Positions 49,241-59,211 of a DNA stretch of 64,000 nt are shown piece after piece. A program made the position numbers and the translations under genes. Origin of the DNA: Betaproteobacteria bacterium. Its GTDB lineage: Bacteria; Pseudomonadota; Gammaproteobacteria; Burkholderiales; SG8-41. Each line of letters opens with the position of its first letter. Positions within the stretch are counted from its first letter, which is position 1. The notes beneath the pieces are model-generated. The model saw nothing but the letters and a program-made list of their open reading frames with translations, had not been told where the DNA came from and ran no database searches. The DNA lies in assembly GCA_025363575.1 (NCBI GenBank), contig JANYDM010000073.1, positions 1 through 64,000 of the forward strand, written 5' to 3'.

Positions 49241-50521
49241 TCAATCGCCCGCGATGACGTCGACCGGCGATGCCAGCCGCACTGCTTTGACTACCCGATC
49301 CTGAGTTTGCACGATTTTTATCCGGTGCCCGGCGATATGGGCGCTGACGCCCGGCTCTGGAATATCGCGGAAATGCTCAAGGATCAGCCCGTTCAGCGTC
49401 TTGGGGCCGTCGAGCGGAAAATGGTAGCCCAGCTTACGGTTCAATTCGCGCAGCAGGCTGCCGCCTTCAACCAGGTAGGACCCGTCGTCCTGGCGGTGGA
49501 AATGCAGCGGCTGCAGCGGCGAGTGCGTCGCAAATTCGCCGATCAGCTCCTCGACGATGTCTTCGAGCGTCAAGAGGCCCATGAGCTCGCCGTATTCGTC
49601 GACCACGAAACACAGCCGGTCCTGGTGCTCCTGAAACTGCTGAAGCTGCGTGAAGAGCGGCGTGCCGGACGGTATGTAATACGGCTCGCGCATGATCTCG
49701 CGCAGATGCGCGGCCGTAATGTCGTCGTCCTTGCTGACCGCGAGCACCTTGCGCAGAACGATGATGCCAATGATGTTGTCCGGCTGGCCCTCGTACACCG
49801 GCAGGCGGCGGTGATAGGCGGTGGCGATCTGCTGGCGCAACACGTCGGCGGGCGCGTCGATGTCGACCGCTTCGATCTGGCTGCGCGGTGTCATCACGTC
49901 GTTGACGGTAATGCTCTCGAGGTCGAACAGGTTGAGCAGAATGCTCTGATGCTTTTTCGGAATGTAATTGCCGGATTCCAGCACCAGCGTGCGCAGTTCG
50001 TCCGGCGTCATCTTGTGGTCGGTCGTGTTCGCCGGCTTGAGGCGGAATAGCCACAGCAGCGACTGCACGAAGAGATTGACGAACCAGACGATCGGATAAA
50101 GTGCTTTGAGCATCGGCCGCAATACGAACGCAACCGGCAGTGCGATTTGTTCCGCATAAGCGGCGCCGATGACTTTGGGCGTGATCTCGGACACGATCAG
50201 CAGCGCGAACGTCACCACCACAGCGCTCGCCGCGGGCACCCACTTGTGATCGCCCCACAGTGAATGCGCGATCAAGGTGGCGAGCGTGGCGGCGCCCGCG
50301 GCGACGAGCGTGTTGCCGAGCAAAATGACGCCGAGCAGCTTGTCGGTTTCGCGCAGCAGCCCCGCGGTGAGTTTCGCGCCGCGGCTGCCGAGCTTGACCA
50401 GCGCCTTCAGGCGATAGCGGTTGAGCGCCATCATGCTGGTCTCTGCCAGCGAAAAAAACGCCGACAGAAGGAGCAGCACGCCGAGCGTGACGAGCTGTAC
50501 GAAAAGCGGAATATCGTCCAT
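49241..50521 (-). CDS. HlyC/CorC-family (CNNM) transporter with CBS pair
   Basis: A 426-residue membrane protein: DUF21/CNNM helices (about 5-190), a CBS pair opening with VNDVMTPRSQIEAVD (about 200-330), and a C-terminal CorC/HlyC transporter-associated domain. The homologues are linked to Mg2+/Co2+ export or to cytotoxin-like names without proof. Close to YfjD. It is transcribed toward pilC, with 107 bp between them. Confidence 0.88.
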   Translation of the reverse strand: MDDIPLFVQLVTLGVLLLLSAFFSLAETSMMALNRYRLKALVKLGSRGAKLTAGLLRETDKLLGVILLGNTLVAAGAATLATLIAHSLWGDHKWVPAASAVVVTFALLIVSEITPKVIGAAYAEQIALPVAFVLRPMLKALYPIVWFVNLFVQSLLWLFRLKPANTTDHKMTPDELRTLVLESGNYIPKKHQSILLNLFDLESITVNDVMTPRSQIEAVDIDAPADVLRQQIATAYHRRLPVYEGQPDNIIGIIVLRKVLAVSKDDDITAAHLREIMREPYYIPSGTPLFTQLQQFQEHQDRLCFVVDEYGELMGLLTLEDIVEELIGEFATHSPLQPLHFHRQDDGSYLVEGGSLLRELNRKLGYHFPLDGPKTLNGLILEHFRDIPEPGVSAHIAGHRIKIVQTQDRVVKAVRLASPVDVIAGD

Positions 50522-50534
50522 CAGTACAGCATCT

Positions 50535-50608
50535 AGGATTGAGGATTGAAGATTGAGGCGAACCGGAATGAACGACCCGGCAATCCTCGATGCTCAATCC
50601 GCGATCCT
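50535..50608. repeat. Low-complexity AGGATTG repeats with inverted CAATCCT copies
   Basis: AGGATTG at 50535 and 50542, a degenerate third copy, and CAATCCT, CTCAATCC and GATCCT at 50581-50608 can fold back on each other. This fills the gap between the CNNM gene and the cytochrome assembly gene. Confidence 0.6.
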
Positions 50609-50612
50609 GTTT

Positions 50613-51443
50613 TCACGTCCTGCCCAGGATGACTTCCAGCACAAATTTGCTGCCGACGTAAGCCAGTACCAGCATCAGGAATCCGGCAAGCGTCCAGCGC
50701 ACCGCAATGCGGCCGCGCCATCCATAAAGCCGCCGCCCGCCGAGCAGCGCAGCGAAAATCAGCCACGACAGGATGCCGAACACCGTCTTGTGGTTGAAGC
50801 GCAACGCCTTGCCGAACAATTCCTCGGAAAACACAATACCGCTGGCAAGCGTCAGCGTGAGCAGCAGGAACCCGGCCAGGATGATGCGAAACAACAGCGT
50901 TTCCATGGTCAGCAGGGGCGGCAACGACTGCAGCGCGAGCGGCAGTTTTCCGGTATGCAGCCCCCGTTCGAGCAGCGCCATCAGCAGGACATGCAGCGAT
51001 GCGATGGTGAACAGGCTGTAGGCGAGTAACGCGATCAACAGATGCGCCTTGAACGCGGCAAGCTGCGTATTCGGCAGCGCGTGGGTCGCGGGAAAAATCG
51101 TGGGCAGCAACACGCAGATCGCAGCGACGGGCATCACCATCGCCTGCAGGCCTTCGAACTTATAGGCGAGGTTGCCGAGCCAATAGATGGCGACTGTCAG
51201 CCAGACGATGGTCGAGATCGCATTGCCGATGCCCAGATGCATGCCCGCGCTGTCGAATACCGATTGATAAAGCAGCAGCGCATGGAGAATGAGCGGCACG
51301 GCCACCGCGATATGCTCGACGGTGCGCGATTCTGCGCGCGGTACCCGCGGCGCGGACGCGGGTAACCACTGGGCGCGCCAGAAATACGCGGCGAGCGCCG
51401 CGTACATCAGCGAAGTGATCGGATAGAATACCAAGTCCGGCAT
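50613..51443 (-). CDS. Cytochrome c assembly (CcsA/YpjD-like) membrane protein
   Basis: A 276-residue protein with eight hydrophobic helices and a late FNHKTVFGILSWLIFAALLGGR tract, typical of CcsA/CcmC-like haem-handling proteins. The classic WWD loop is not clear, so it is the YpjD subgroup whose role is unproven. It is divergent from ffh, the usual partner of this gene. ATG 51443 is preferred to an upstream extension with Arg-rich residues. Confidence 0.85.
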   Translation of the reverse strand: MPDLVFYPITSLMYAALAAYFWRAQWLPASAPRVPRAESRTVEHIAVAVPLILHALLLYQSVFDSAGMHLGIGNAISTIVWLTVAIYWLGNLAYKFEGLQAMVMPVAAICVLLPTIFPATHALPNTQLAAFKAHLLIALLAYSLFTIASLHVLLMALLERGLHTGKLPLALQSLPPLLTMETLLFRIILAGFLLLTLTLASGIVFSEELFGKALRFNHKTVFGILSWLIFAALLGGRRLYGWRGRIAVRWTLAGFLMLVLAYVGSKFVLEVILGRT

Positions 51444-51517
51444 GGTCGTGGCAGCAGTGTACACCAGTGGATTGCGTGCCCGCGCCGTGCGTCTAAACAT
51501 CCGAACCCGGGCCCCGC

Positions 51518-52870
51518 ATGTTTGAAAGTCTGACAGGACGGTTGTCACAGGTCATGAAGTCGCTGCGCGGCGAAGCGCGGCTGACCGATACCAACATCCA
51601 GGACGCCTTGCGCGAAGTGCGCATGGCGTTGCTCGAGGCCGATGTCGCGCTGCCGGTCGTCAGGGATTTCATCGCGCATGTGCGCGAGCGAGCGCTCGGC
51701 CAGGAAGTGATGTCCAGCCTGACACCGGGGCAGGCGCTGGTCGGTGTCGTGCATCGCGAGCTGGTGACGCTGATGGGCGAAGCCGATGCAAAGCTGGATC
51801 TCGCGACGACACCGCCCGCGGTGATCCTCATGGCGGGCCTGCAGGGCTCGGGCAAAACGACGACGAGCGGCAAGCTGGCCAAGATGCTGCGCGAGCAGTC
51901 GAAGAAGAAAGTGCTGCTCGCGAGCTGCGACGTTTATCGTCCGGCGGCGATCGAGCAGCTCAAAACGCTGGCCGCGCAGATCGATACGGATTTTTTCCCT
52001 TCGAGCGCCAGCGACAAGCCCGCGGCCATCGCGCTCGCCGCGCTTGATTACGCGCGCAAGCACTATCACGACGTGTTGATCGTAGACACGGCGGGCCGTC
52101 TCGCCATCGACGAAGCGATGATGGGTGAAATCCGCGAACTGCATGCGGTGCTGCAGCCGATCGAAACGCTGTTCGTCGTCGATGCGATGCAGGGCCAGGA
52201 CGCCGTGAATGTCGCGAAAGTCTTTGCCGATGCGCTGCCGCTGACCGGCGTGGTGCTGACGAAACTAGACGGCGACGCGCGGGGCGGCGCCGCCCTGTCG
52301 GTGCGCCAGGTCACCGGCAAGCCGATCAAGTTCGCCGGCGTCGGTGAGAAGCTCACGGGGTTCGAAGTCTTTCATCCCGATCGCATGGCTTCGCGCATCC
52401 TCGGCATGGGCGACGTGCTGTCGCTGATCGAAGATGCGCAACGCACGGTCGATCGCGACGAAGCCGAGAAATTCGCCAAGAAGCTGAAGTCGGGCAAAGG
52501 CTTCGACCTCGAAGACTTCAAGCAACAGATTGGCCAGATGAAAAAAATGGGCGGCGTCACTGCAATGCTCGACAAACTGCCCGGGCAGCTCGCGCAGGCC
52601 GCGGGCAAAGCGCAAATGGACGAACGCCAGGTCCGGCGCATAGAGGGCATCATCAATTCAATGACGCCTCAAGAGCGCGCGAAGCCCGAGTTGCTCAAAG
52701 CGTCGCGCAAGCGCCGCATCGCGGCGGGCGCCGGCGTGAGCGTGCAGGAAGTCAATCGCCTGCTCGCGCAGTTCGAGCAAACGCAGAAAATGATGAAAAT
52801 GATGGCGAAGGGCGGCATGGCGAAAATGATGCGCTCAATGAAGGGGATGCTGCCGGGCGGCATGCGCTGA
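51518..52870 (+). CDS. ffh: Signal recognition particle protein Ffh
   Basis: A 450-residue SRP54 GTPase: N domain, G domain with GLQGSGKTTTSGKLA, DTAGRLAID and TKLDGDARGG, and a Met-rich M domain ending KMMRSMKGMLPGGMR that binds signal peptides and 4.5S RNA. Confidence 0.96.
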   Translation: MFESLTGRLSQVMKSLRGEARLTDTNIQDALREVRMALLEADVALPVVRDFIAHVRERALGQEVMSSLTPGQALVGVVHRELVTLMGEADAKLDLATTPPAVILMAGLQGSGKTTTSGKLAKMLREQSKKKVLLASCDVYRPAAIEQLKTLAAQIDTDFFPSSASDKPAAIALAALDYARKHYHDVLIVDTAGRLAIDEAMMGEIRELHAVLQPIETLFVVDAMQGQDAVNVAKVFADALPLTGVVLTKLDGDARGGAALSVRQVTGKPIKFAGVGEKLTGFEVFHPDRMASRILGMGDVLSLIEDAQRTVDRDEAEKFAKKLKSGKGFDLEDFKQQIGQMKKMGGVTAMLDKLPGQLAQAAGKAQMDERQVRRIEGIINSMTPQERAKPELLKASRKRRIAAGAGVSVQEVNRLLAQFEQTQKMMKMMAKGGMAKMMRSMKGMLPGGMR

Positions 52871-52981
52871 TCCTTCTACCCCGGCAGTTTTTCCCGCCGG
52901 TCAAGCGTCTTCTTTATCGATCAATACGTTAACTTCGCCGCGGCAGGCCCGACAGGGGCCGCCAACCGGACGCGGCTCACC

Positions 52982-53011
52982 TTGCGTTGCAGCCAAAAAC
53001 TAGCGTAAAAT
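52982..53011 (+). promoter_or_regulatory. Promoter candidate for rpsP-rimM-trmD-rplS
   Basis: TTGCGT (52982-52987), an 18-bp spacer and TAAAAT (53006-53011), 35 bp ahead of the rpsP ATG. Confidence 0.6.
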
Positions 53012-53046
53012 CACGCCCTTTCCGCATTTTCAGGGTCGGATTTACC

Positions 53047-53301
53047 ATGGTCGTTATCAGGCTGGCACGAGGCGGCGCCAAAAAGCGTCCGTTTTTCAAT
53101 CTGGTGGTCGCGGATTCGAAGCGCGCGCGCGATGGCCGCTTCATCGAGCGCATCGGTTTTTATAATCCCAAAGCGCCCGCGGGGCAGGAAACGTTCCGCT
53201 ATCAGGCGGAACGTCTCACCTACTGGCAGAGCAAAGGCGCGCAGATCAGCGACACCGCCGCACGCCTGGTCAAGCAGTTTGCCGCAAAGCCCGCTGCCTG
53301 A
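53047..53301 (+). CDS. rpsP: 30S ribosomal protein bS16
   Basis: An 84-residue protein with [17 protein letters not shown] and [12 protein letters not shown], the standard S16 N-terminal half. First gene of the conserved rpsP-rimM-trmD-rplS operon. A frame extension upstream to 52987 covers the promoter and is rejected. Confidence 0.96.
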   Translation: MVVIRLARGGAKKRPFFNLVVADSKRARDGRFIERIGFYNPKAPAGQETFRYQAERLTYWQSKGAQISDTAARLVKQFAAKPAA

Positions 53302-53305
53302 GCGC

Positions 53306-53797
53306 ATGGTAGTCATGGGGCGGGTGACCGCCCCGTTCGGAGTCAAGGGCTGGATCAAGGTTTACGCGCTCACCGCGCAACCCGGTAACTTGTGCGATTA
53401 CGAGGCGTGGTGGCTGCGGCGCGATGGCGGATGGTGCGAAACGAAAGTCGTCGCCGCCAAAGTGCATGGAAAAATGCTGGTAGTGCAGTTGGCGGGCATC
53501 AACGATCGCGAAGCCGCCGCTGCCCTGAAGGGAATCGAAATCGGCGTGCCGCGCGAGCAGTTGCCGGCCGCGGCGAAGAATGAATTTTACTGGGCCGATT
53601 TGATCGGCCTGAAAGTTGTAAACGCCGCACAGCAAGAGTTCGGACGGGTTGTTCGTATCATGCAGACTGGCGCGAACGACGTGCTGGTGGTAGCGGACGA
53701 CGCAGGAGAAATACTGATTCCGTTCATCGCCGGCGCGGTCAGGCAGGTGGATCTGGCGGCGGGTGTGATTGCAGTGGACTGGGGCCGGGATTACTGA
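53306..53797 (+). CDS. rimM: Ribosome maturation factor RimM
   Basis: A 163-residue protein: N-terminal beta-barrel with [16 protein letters not shown], and a PRC-barrel that begins [12 protein letters not shown] and ends [14 protein letters not shown]. It helps assemble the 30S head with S19. ATG 53306 is 4 bp after the rpsP stop; ATG 53315 is an alternative. Confidence 0.93.
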   Translation: MVVMGRVTAPFGVKGWIKVYALTAQPGNLCDYEAWWLRRDGGWCETKVVAAKVHGKMLVVQLAGINDREAAAALKGIEIGVPREQLPAAAKNEFYWADLIGLKVVNAAQQEFGRVVRIMQTGANDVLVVADDAGEILIPFIAGAVRQVDLAAGVIAVDWGRDY

Positions 53798-54579
53798 TGC
53801 TTCAGTTTGACGTGGTAACGATTTTTCCCGCGATGTTCGGCGCGGTCGCTGAAGCGGGCGTCATAGGGCGGGCGCGGGAAAAAGGGATTTATCAGCTGGT
53901 CGCGTGGAACCCGCGTGATTTTGCGCAGAACGCATATCGCACGGTGGACGACCGGCCGTACGGCGGCGGGCCCGGCATGGTGATGATGGCCGAACCCGTC
54001 GGCCGCGCAGTAGCGGCGGCGCGGCAGCGGCAAAAAAGCGCGGGCGTGAAAGCGCCGCGCGTGATTCACCTGACGCCGCAGGGACGGTTGTTAAGTCACC
54101 GGCTGGTGATGGAATTGGCGGAGCAGCAGGGGCTGGTGTTGCTGGCAGGGCGTTACGAAGGTGTCGATGAACGCGTGACTGCACGTGGGGCAGGCGAAAT
54201 CGACGATGAAGTCTCGATCGGGGATTACGTGCTGTCGGGCGGCGAGCTGGCGGCGATGGTGTTGATCGATGCCATCGTGCGGCAGCTGCCGGGAGTGCTG
54301 GGAGATGCAGAGTCGGCGAGTCAGGATTCGTTTGTGAACGGCCTGCTCGATTGTCCGCACTACACGCGTCCCGAGACGTATGCAGGACAGAAAGTGCCGG
54401 CGGTGCTGTTGTCGGGCAATCATGCCGAGATCGGACGCTGGCGATTGAAGCAGGCATTGGGCAGAACGTGGCAGCGCAGGCCGGAATTGCTGGAGAAGCG
54501 CGCGTTGTCGAATGACGAGCGCAGGCTGCTCGAGGAATTTAAACAGGAAATGAGCAAGCAGGAACTGAGTGGAGCATGA
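53797..54579 (+). CDS. trmD: tRNA (guanine37-N1)-methyltransferase TrmD
   Basis: A 260-residue SPOUT methyltransferase with [36 protein letters not shown] and [11 protein letters not shown], the knot that binds SAM. It methylates G37 of several tRNAs. The ATG shares its A with the rimM stop. Confidence 0.95.
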   Translation: MLQFDVVTIFPAMFGAVAEAGVIGRAREKGIYQLVAWNPRDFAQNAYRTVDDRPYGGGPGMVMMAEPVGRAVAAARQRQKSAGVKAPRVIHLTPQGRLLSHRLVMELAEQQGLVLLAGRYEGVDERVTARGAGEIDDEVSIGDYVLSGGELAAMVLIDAIVRQLPGVLGDAESASQDSFVNGLLDCPHYTRPETYAGQKVPAVLLSGNHAEIGRWRLKQALGRTWQRRPELLEKRALSNDERRLLEEFKQEMSKQELSGA

Positions 54580-54581
54580 CA

Positions 54582-54998
54582 ATGGACCTTATACAAAAAC
54601 TCGAAAACGAAGAAATCACCCGCCTCGGAAAAAACATTCCGGAGTTCAAGCCGGGCGATACGGTAGTGGTCAACGTGAACGTCGTCGAAGGCGATCGCAA
54701 GCGCGTGCAGGCCTACGAAGGCGTGGTGATCGCCAAGAAGAGCCGCGGGCTCAACTCGGCGTTCATCGTGCGCAAGATTTCGTCGGGCGAGGGCGTCGAG
54801 CGCACTTTCCAGACGTATTCACCGCTGATCGCTTCGATCGAAGTCAAGCGCAAGGGTGACGTCAATCGCGCCAAGCTCTACTACCTGCGCAAGCTGTCGG
54901 GCAAGGCCGCGCGCATCAAGGAACGCCTTGAAGTGCGCACCGAGGACGTGTTGCCGCCGGTGGAGGCGGAGAAACCCGCGGTCGACGCCAAGCAATAA
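54582..54998 (+). CDS. rplS: 50S ribosomal protein bL19
   Basis: A 138-residue L19 with [34 protein letters not shown] and [15 protein letters not shown]. The C-terminus is extended by an acidic/Ala tail. ATG 54582 has GGAG 7 bp upstream. An ATG at 54576, overlapping the trmD stop, sits too close to that site, but would add only two residues. Confidence 0.95.
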   Translation: MDLIQKLENEEITRLGKNIPEFKPGDTVVVNVNVVEGDRKRVQAYEGVVIAKKSRGLNSAFIVRKISSGEGVERTFQTYSPLIASIEVKRKGDVNRAKLYYLRKLSGKAARIKERLEVRTEDVLPPVEAEKPAVDAKQ

Positions 54999-55031
54999 CG
55001 GGCCAGGCAAAACGATGTTTTGAGTGGGATG

Positions 55032-55059
55032 AAAAAAGGCGGCGCGAGCCGCCTTTTTT
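55032..55059 (+). terminator. Rho-independent terminator of the rpsP-rplS operon
   Basis: AAGGCGGC-GCGA-GCCGCCTT hairpin flanked by A6 and T6 runs, so it could act in both directions. It begins 34 bp after the rplS stop. Confidence 0.92.
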
Positions 55060-55107
55060 ATTGCTTTCGTGGCCGCCCTCCGGACCGTGCAGGCTATCGC
55101 CTACAAT

Positions 55108-56802
55108 ATGCGCATGCATACTGCCGTCTTCCTGACCCTGCTCATGTCACTGGCCGCGCACGCCCAGGGCGTGCCCGATGCATTCGATACGACGCAGCGC
55201 TATGCGGACAGCAACGCGCTGCAGCTCGCTCTTGCGCGCGTCGAGCAGTTGCAGCCCGCTGCGATGAACGGGCCGCGGTGGGCTGACTGGGAGCAATTGC
55301 GGTGCATCCTGTTGTCGCGCCTGAGCCGCCATCAGGAGCTGACGCGGCGCGTTGCCGCTCTCCCCGCCGGCGCGCCCGACAAGGTCGTGCGAACCTGCAT
55401 CATGCAAGGCGCGCGCGCGGCGCTCGCCAGCGGCCAGGGCTTGACTGCGCGCAATTTCCTCGTCCGCCTGATCTGGCGGCAAGACCTTGCCGCGGAAGAA
55501 ACGCGTCACGCGCGCCTGCTGGTCATCGAGACTTATCTCGCCGAAGACCAGGCGCAGGATGCGTTTGCGCTGATGCTGCGTTATCAACAGGACTACAAGC
55601 CGGTCGATCGCGATACGGCGGCGCGCTTTGTCGATGCGCTGCTCGCGGCAGGGATGGATAAAGAGGCAGTGAACTGGTTTTCCCAGTTGGACGACGCCAG
55701 CCCGCTCAAGCTGCTGATGCGCCTGAAGACGAATCTGATCGCGCCGGATGCGGCAATCGCGCAGGCGCGCACCGCGCTGGCAAAGAACAACAATGTCGCT
55801 TACTGGATCGTGCTGCAACACGCGGCCGCAGTGCAAAAGGATCGCATACTGCAGGTCGACGCACTCGAGAATCTGCTGCAGCTCGCGGCCGACAAGCCCG
55901 CGGAGCGCCTTGCAGCGATCTCCGCGGAACTGTGGAAAGCATACGCGGCGGCGGCACAGGACATCGCCAACCAGAATCAGCTGCTGGTTGGCGATGACGC
56001 GGGATGGGCCGACTTCGCGGCACGCCGCAGCGCCGCCAGTCCGCTCGCGGGGCGCGCGCTGTTTGCCTATCTCGCGCAGCAAAGCAGGATCCGCGCAACG
56101 CGCCAGAGCGCGCAACTGCAACTGGTGTTCTCGTTGCAGAGCGGGAAAATGCCGCTGTCCGCCATCCGGCTGTTCGACGATGCAACGCGTTTTCCGGTCG
56201 CCCAGCTCGATGCGCAGACGCGCTTTCTGCTCGGCGGTATGGCAAGCGAACACAATCAACCGGCCGCGGCTGCGCGCTATTGGCAGGGGCTTATCGCGCC
56301 GGCGACTCTCGAGCCGGATGAGTGGCGCATCCGGCTGGCGCCGGTGCTGGTGCGCGCGGGTTACGCGGAGCCGGGCGCCGATCAGGTGCGCGCGCTCATC
56401 GCGGGGAAGACGACGCTGCCCGCCGACGTCATGCAGCGTGCGGTGCTCGTTGTGCAAGAGTTGCAGGACACCGGGTTTTTCAAGACCGCCGACGAGCTGT
56501 ATCGCGCGTTGCTGCCGCTCGCCGCGGCGCGCGAGCGGCGCGACATCCTGTTCGCTCTCGCGCGCATTGCCGAAAGTTTTAACGATTTCCAGAGTGCCGC
56601 GGACTATTTTCTGGAATCCGCGCTACTGGCCGAGACGCGCTCTCCGGACGTGCTGGCAATCAATGCGCGTATCGCCGCGGCGTCCAATCTTGGCCGCGCA
56701 GGGCTCAAGGACGATGCGCGTGCGCAATTCGATTGGCTGCGCAAAAACGTGAAAGACGCCGAAAAAATCGAATTGATACGCCGCGAGATGCAAAAACTCT
56801 AG
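55108..56802 (+). CDS. Secreted helical-repeat (TPR-like) protein of unknown function
   Basis: A protein of about 564 residues with a signal peptide (MHTAVFLTLLMSLAAHA). The remainder is Ala/Leu-rich and almost entirely alpha-helical, with TPR-like hairpins (for example ARFVDALLAAGMDKEAVNWF). No catalytic motif. It stands directly after the rplS terminator and convergent with a glycosyltransferase gene. The preferred start is ATG 55108; ATG 55114 gives the same mature protein. I do not recognise a named family. Confidence 0.7.
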   Translation: MRMHTAVFLTLLMSLAAHAQGVPDAFDTTQRYADSNALQLALARVEQLQPAAMNGPRWADWEQLRCILLSRLSRHQELTRRVAALPAGAPDKVVRTCIMQGARAALASGQGLTARNFLVRLIWRQDLAAEETRHARLLVIETYLAEDQAQDAFALMLRYQQDYKPVDRDTAARFVDALLAAGMDKEAVNWFSQLDDASPLKLLMRLKTNLIAPDAAIAQARTALAKNNNVAYWIVLQHAAAVQKDRILQVDALENLLQLAADKPAERLAAISAELWKAYAAAAQDIANQNQLLVGDDAGWADFAARRSAASPLAGRALFAYLAQQSRIRATRQSAQLQLVFSLQSGKMPLSAIRLFDDATRFPVAQLDAQTRFLLGGMASEHNQPAAAARYWQGLIAPATLEPDEWRIRLAPVLVRAGYAEPGADQVRALIAGKTTLPADVMQRAVLVVQELQDTGFFKTADELYRALLPLAAARERRDILFALARIAESFNDFQSAADYFLESALLAETRSPDVLAINARIAAASNLGRAGLKDDARAQFDWLRKNVKDAEKIELIRREMQKL

Positions 56803-56821
56803 CGTCGGCGCGCCCGCTGCT

Positions 56822-58183
56822 TCAGGCATGAAAAAACAGCCATTTTTCCAGCGGGGATTTGATGGCGCTCAACCATTTCTGCAGATCGGCGGTTTTCTCG
56901 GCGGTGCGCGCGGCCTCGACCGCGGCGTCCATCGTCGGCCCTGGCGCCTGACGCATGCCGGTGTTGCTGTCGAGGTGCGCGTACGTGAGCGCATAAAACA
57001 TATAGCGGTAAACCAGTTTCTCGACCGCGAAACTATGCAGCACCAATTCCTTGGCCTTGTACCAGTCGTTTTTGATTTGCGCCGTCGCGCGATCGGGCTT
57101 GTCCATATGGAAATTTGCCGCCTGCGCCGGATCGAGAAAGCGCCGCCGCCGCAGCGTGTTTTCCGGCAGCCAGCCGCCGTGGAGCGGTGCCTGCGCGTGC
57201 ACCGATTTTCCGTCGTCTGCGAACAGGAAATCGCGCCATTGCGGAAGGAAGTGCTGAGACACGGCGCATGCGCGCGCGCCGGCGTAGTTGATGTAAGCGC
57301 CTTGCGTGCCGACCAGCTGTACGAGCGCCATGCACGCGGTGTCGCCCGGCTCGAGACCGGCTGCGACATCGCGCAATTGCGCCGGCGTCAGCGCGGTGGT
57401 TAGTATCTCGTCCGCATCGAAGTGACAGATGTGAGTGGCGCCGCGCGCACGCGCGCGCGCAAATAATCCGTCATAAATGATCCGCTCGTTGTAGTCGGGC
57501 GCCGTCGAACGAACGACTTCAAGCCGCTCGCGTCCGTCGCGCAGCGCCCGTTCAAGATCGTCGACCGAGCCGTCGCCGGTGGCGTGATCCCACAATATGA
57601 CGTCGTCGCAAAATTCGAGCATCGAGCGCACTGTGCGCTCGGCGCGTTCGCCTTCGTTGTGGACTTTGACGATGCCGGCAATACGTACTGATTTGCCCGG
57701 TGCCGCCTTTTCGTCCCACGTCGGCAGTATGTCCATGCGTTCCCGCATGCGGGCAGGCGCCGCGCGCGTGAGCTCTTCGAGCAGCGCATGCAATCCCGCA
57801 TTCGGCAGATACCAGCTTTGCAGGCTTTTCTTGGCAGCGCAGTATTCCAGCAAAGCGGGCAGCGTGCCTGCATCGCGCGAAGCCAGGATGAGATCCGGTA
57901 CCATCGCGACCACGCCGCCCAGGCGTCCGACCAGGTCGAGCGCGGCGGCAGGTTCGCCGCACGCGCGCAGCACGGCGAAACGCCGGTCGAGCGCCTCATT
58001 TTCGTCTGCGATCTCGCGCTTCAGCTCATCCAGCGCCGCGCGTTCGCCGCGCATGACCAACGTGTTGAGCACGAGGTAGAACAGCGCATCAATGGGCGTC
58101 GCGAGCGCGAAATTCACCAGTTCGGCGGTCGGCGCATTCAGGATGAAATCGGGGTTGGGTCTGAGGCCCGTCGTTGGGATCAT
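56822..58183 (-). CDS. Glycosyltransferase family 2-like protein with N-terminal helical extension
   Basis: A 453-residue protein. Residues 1-160 form a helical region without known motif. Residues about 165-265 look like a GT-A fold: IAGIVKVHNEGERAERTV, then the DxD-like FDADEIL. The substrate is unknown. Its ATG overlaps the stop of the upstream glycosyltransferase (ATGA). Confidence 0.75.
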   Translation of the reverse strand: MIPTTGLRPNPDFILNAPTAELVNFALATPIDALFYLVLNTLVMRGERAALDELKREIADENEALDRRFAVLRACGEPAAALDLVGRLGGVVAMVPDLILASRDAGTLPALLEYCAAKKSLQSWYLPNAGLHALLEELTRAAPARMRERMDILPTWDEKAAPGKSVRIAGIVKVHNEGERAERTVRSMLEFCDDVILWDHATGDGSVDDLERALRDGRERLEVVRSTAPDYNERIIYDGLFARARARGATHICHFDADEILTTALTPAQLRDVAAGLEPGDTACMALVQLVGTQGAYINYAGARACAVSQHFLPQWRDFLFADDGKSVHAQAPLHGGWLPENTLRRRRFLDPAQAANFHMDKPDRATAQIKNDWYKAKELVLHSFAVEKLVYRYMFYALTYAHLDSNTGMRQAPGPTMDAAVEAARTAEKTADLQKWLSAIKSPLEKWLFFHA

Positions 58184-59211
58184 TTGATCAGTGCCATGAT
58201 GCGCATGTCGAGCGCGCCATTGTCTGCCGCCCGCCAGCGCTCGAAATGCGGCTGCGTCTCGGTCAGCAGTTCGAGCATTGCGTATACCGCGCTCGCGCCC
58301 GACGCCGCGAGCGCGCGTTCGATCATCAGTAACAAGGTCTGCTCAAGCATGCCCAGCATGACGCTCGCGTCAATACGCTGTACCGCCGGCGACAGCGCGG
58401 CCGCGCGGGCCAACGCTTGCGCGCTTTGCTGCCAGCGTGGCCCGCCGGTCAAATTGCGTGAGATAGCATCGACGAGCGCCTCTCGTTCGGTTTCGCACAT
58501 GCCGGGAAAATGCGCGGCCGCGACGCGCCGGCGCAGTTCAATATTGTGAACGCCAAAGCGCTCGAACGGCATGCTTGCCGTCATCGAATCGCGATGCCGC
58601 CGATAGCGCGTGACCGGTACCGCGAGATTTTCCAGGCGCATTCCCGCCAGCATGGCGTCAACCCATAATGCGTAATCGGCGGCCGGTCCCGCCTCGGGCC
58701 GATAGGCGATGCGGCCTTCGCGTAGCGGCGCGAGCTTCATGGTGATCGCCGGATTCGCGAGCGAGGTGTTGAAAAGAAGCCCGGCGCGAATCTGCGCATC
58801 GGTGGCCAGATAAGCAATCGTGGCCGTTGTATCGCCGAAGCATTCCACTGCGCCGCCGATAATGTCGGGGCCGTCCTTGGATTCGAGCCGCTCGATCTGG
58901 CGCGCGAAACGGCCGGCGATCGCAAGGTCGTCCTGATCCAGCAGGCCCATATAACGTCCGCGCAACAAACATACGCCGCGGCTGCGCGACATGGCGACAC
59001 CGATATTCGCTGCATTGCGGACGATGCGCACCGCGGGATGGCGTATCGTTTCGAGTATCGACACCGTGTCGTCGCTGGACGCGTCGTCGACCAACACAAT
59101 CTCGAGGTCGCTGAACCCGTTGTCGAGCACCGATTCGACCGCCTGCCTGACGAAACGCGCGCCGTTGAAGGTCGGCATGAAGACCGACAGCAGTGGGGAC
59201 TCGGCGCTCAT
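58180..59211 (-). CDS. Family 2 glycosyltransferase
   Basis: A 343-residue GT-A enzyme: LSVFMPTFNGARFVRQAVESV, DLEIVLVDDASSDDT and LLDQDDLA (DxD) are canonical. The C-terminal third is helical and unrecognised. ATG 59211 overlaps the gntR stop (ATGA), so translation is coupled to the regulator. A TTG start at 59232 is less likely. Confidence 0.88.
   Translation of the reverse strand: MSAESPLLSVFMPTFNGARFVRQAVESVLDNGFSDLEIVLVDDASSDDTVSILETIRHPAVRIVRNAANIGVAMSRSRGVCLLRGRYMGLLDQDDLAIAGRFARQIERLESKDGPDIIGGAVECFGDTTATIAYLATDAQIRAGLLFNTSLANPAITMKLAPLREGRIAYRPEAGPAADYALWVDAMLAGMRLENLAVPVTRYRRHRDSMTASMPFERFGVHNIELRRRVAAAHFPGMCETEREALVDAISRNLTGGPRWQQSAQALARAAALSPAVQRIDASVMLGMLEQTLLLMIERALAASGASAVYAMLELLTETQPHFERWRAADNGALDMRIMALIK

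Noticed and set aside
49190..50050. Plus-strand frame of 286 codons
   Set aside because: Antisense to the CNNM/CBS transporter, whose CBS motifs are clear.
52871..52906. Hairpin CCGGC/GCCGG after ffh as terminator
   Set aside because: The T run lies in the loop, not after the stem.
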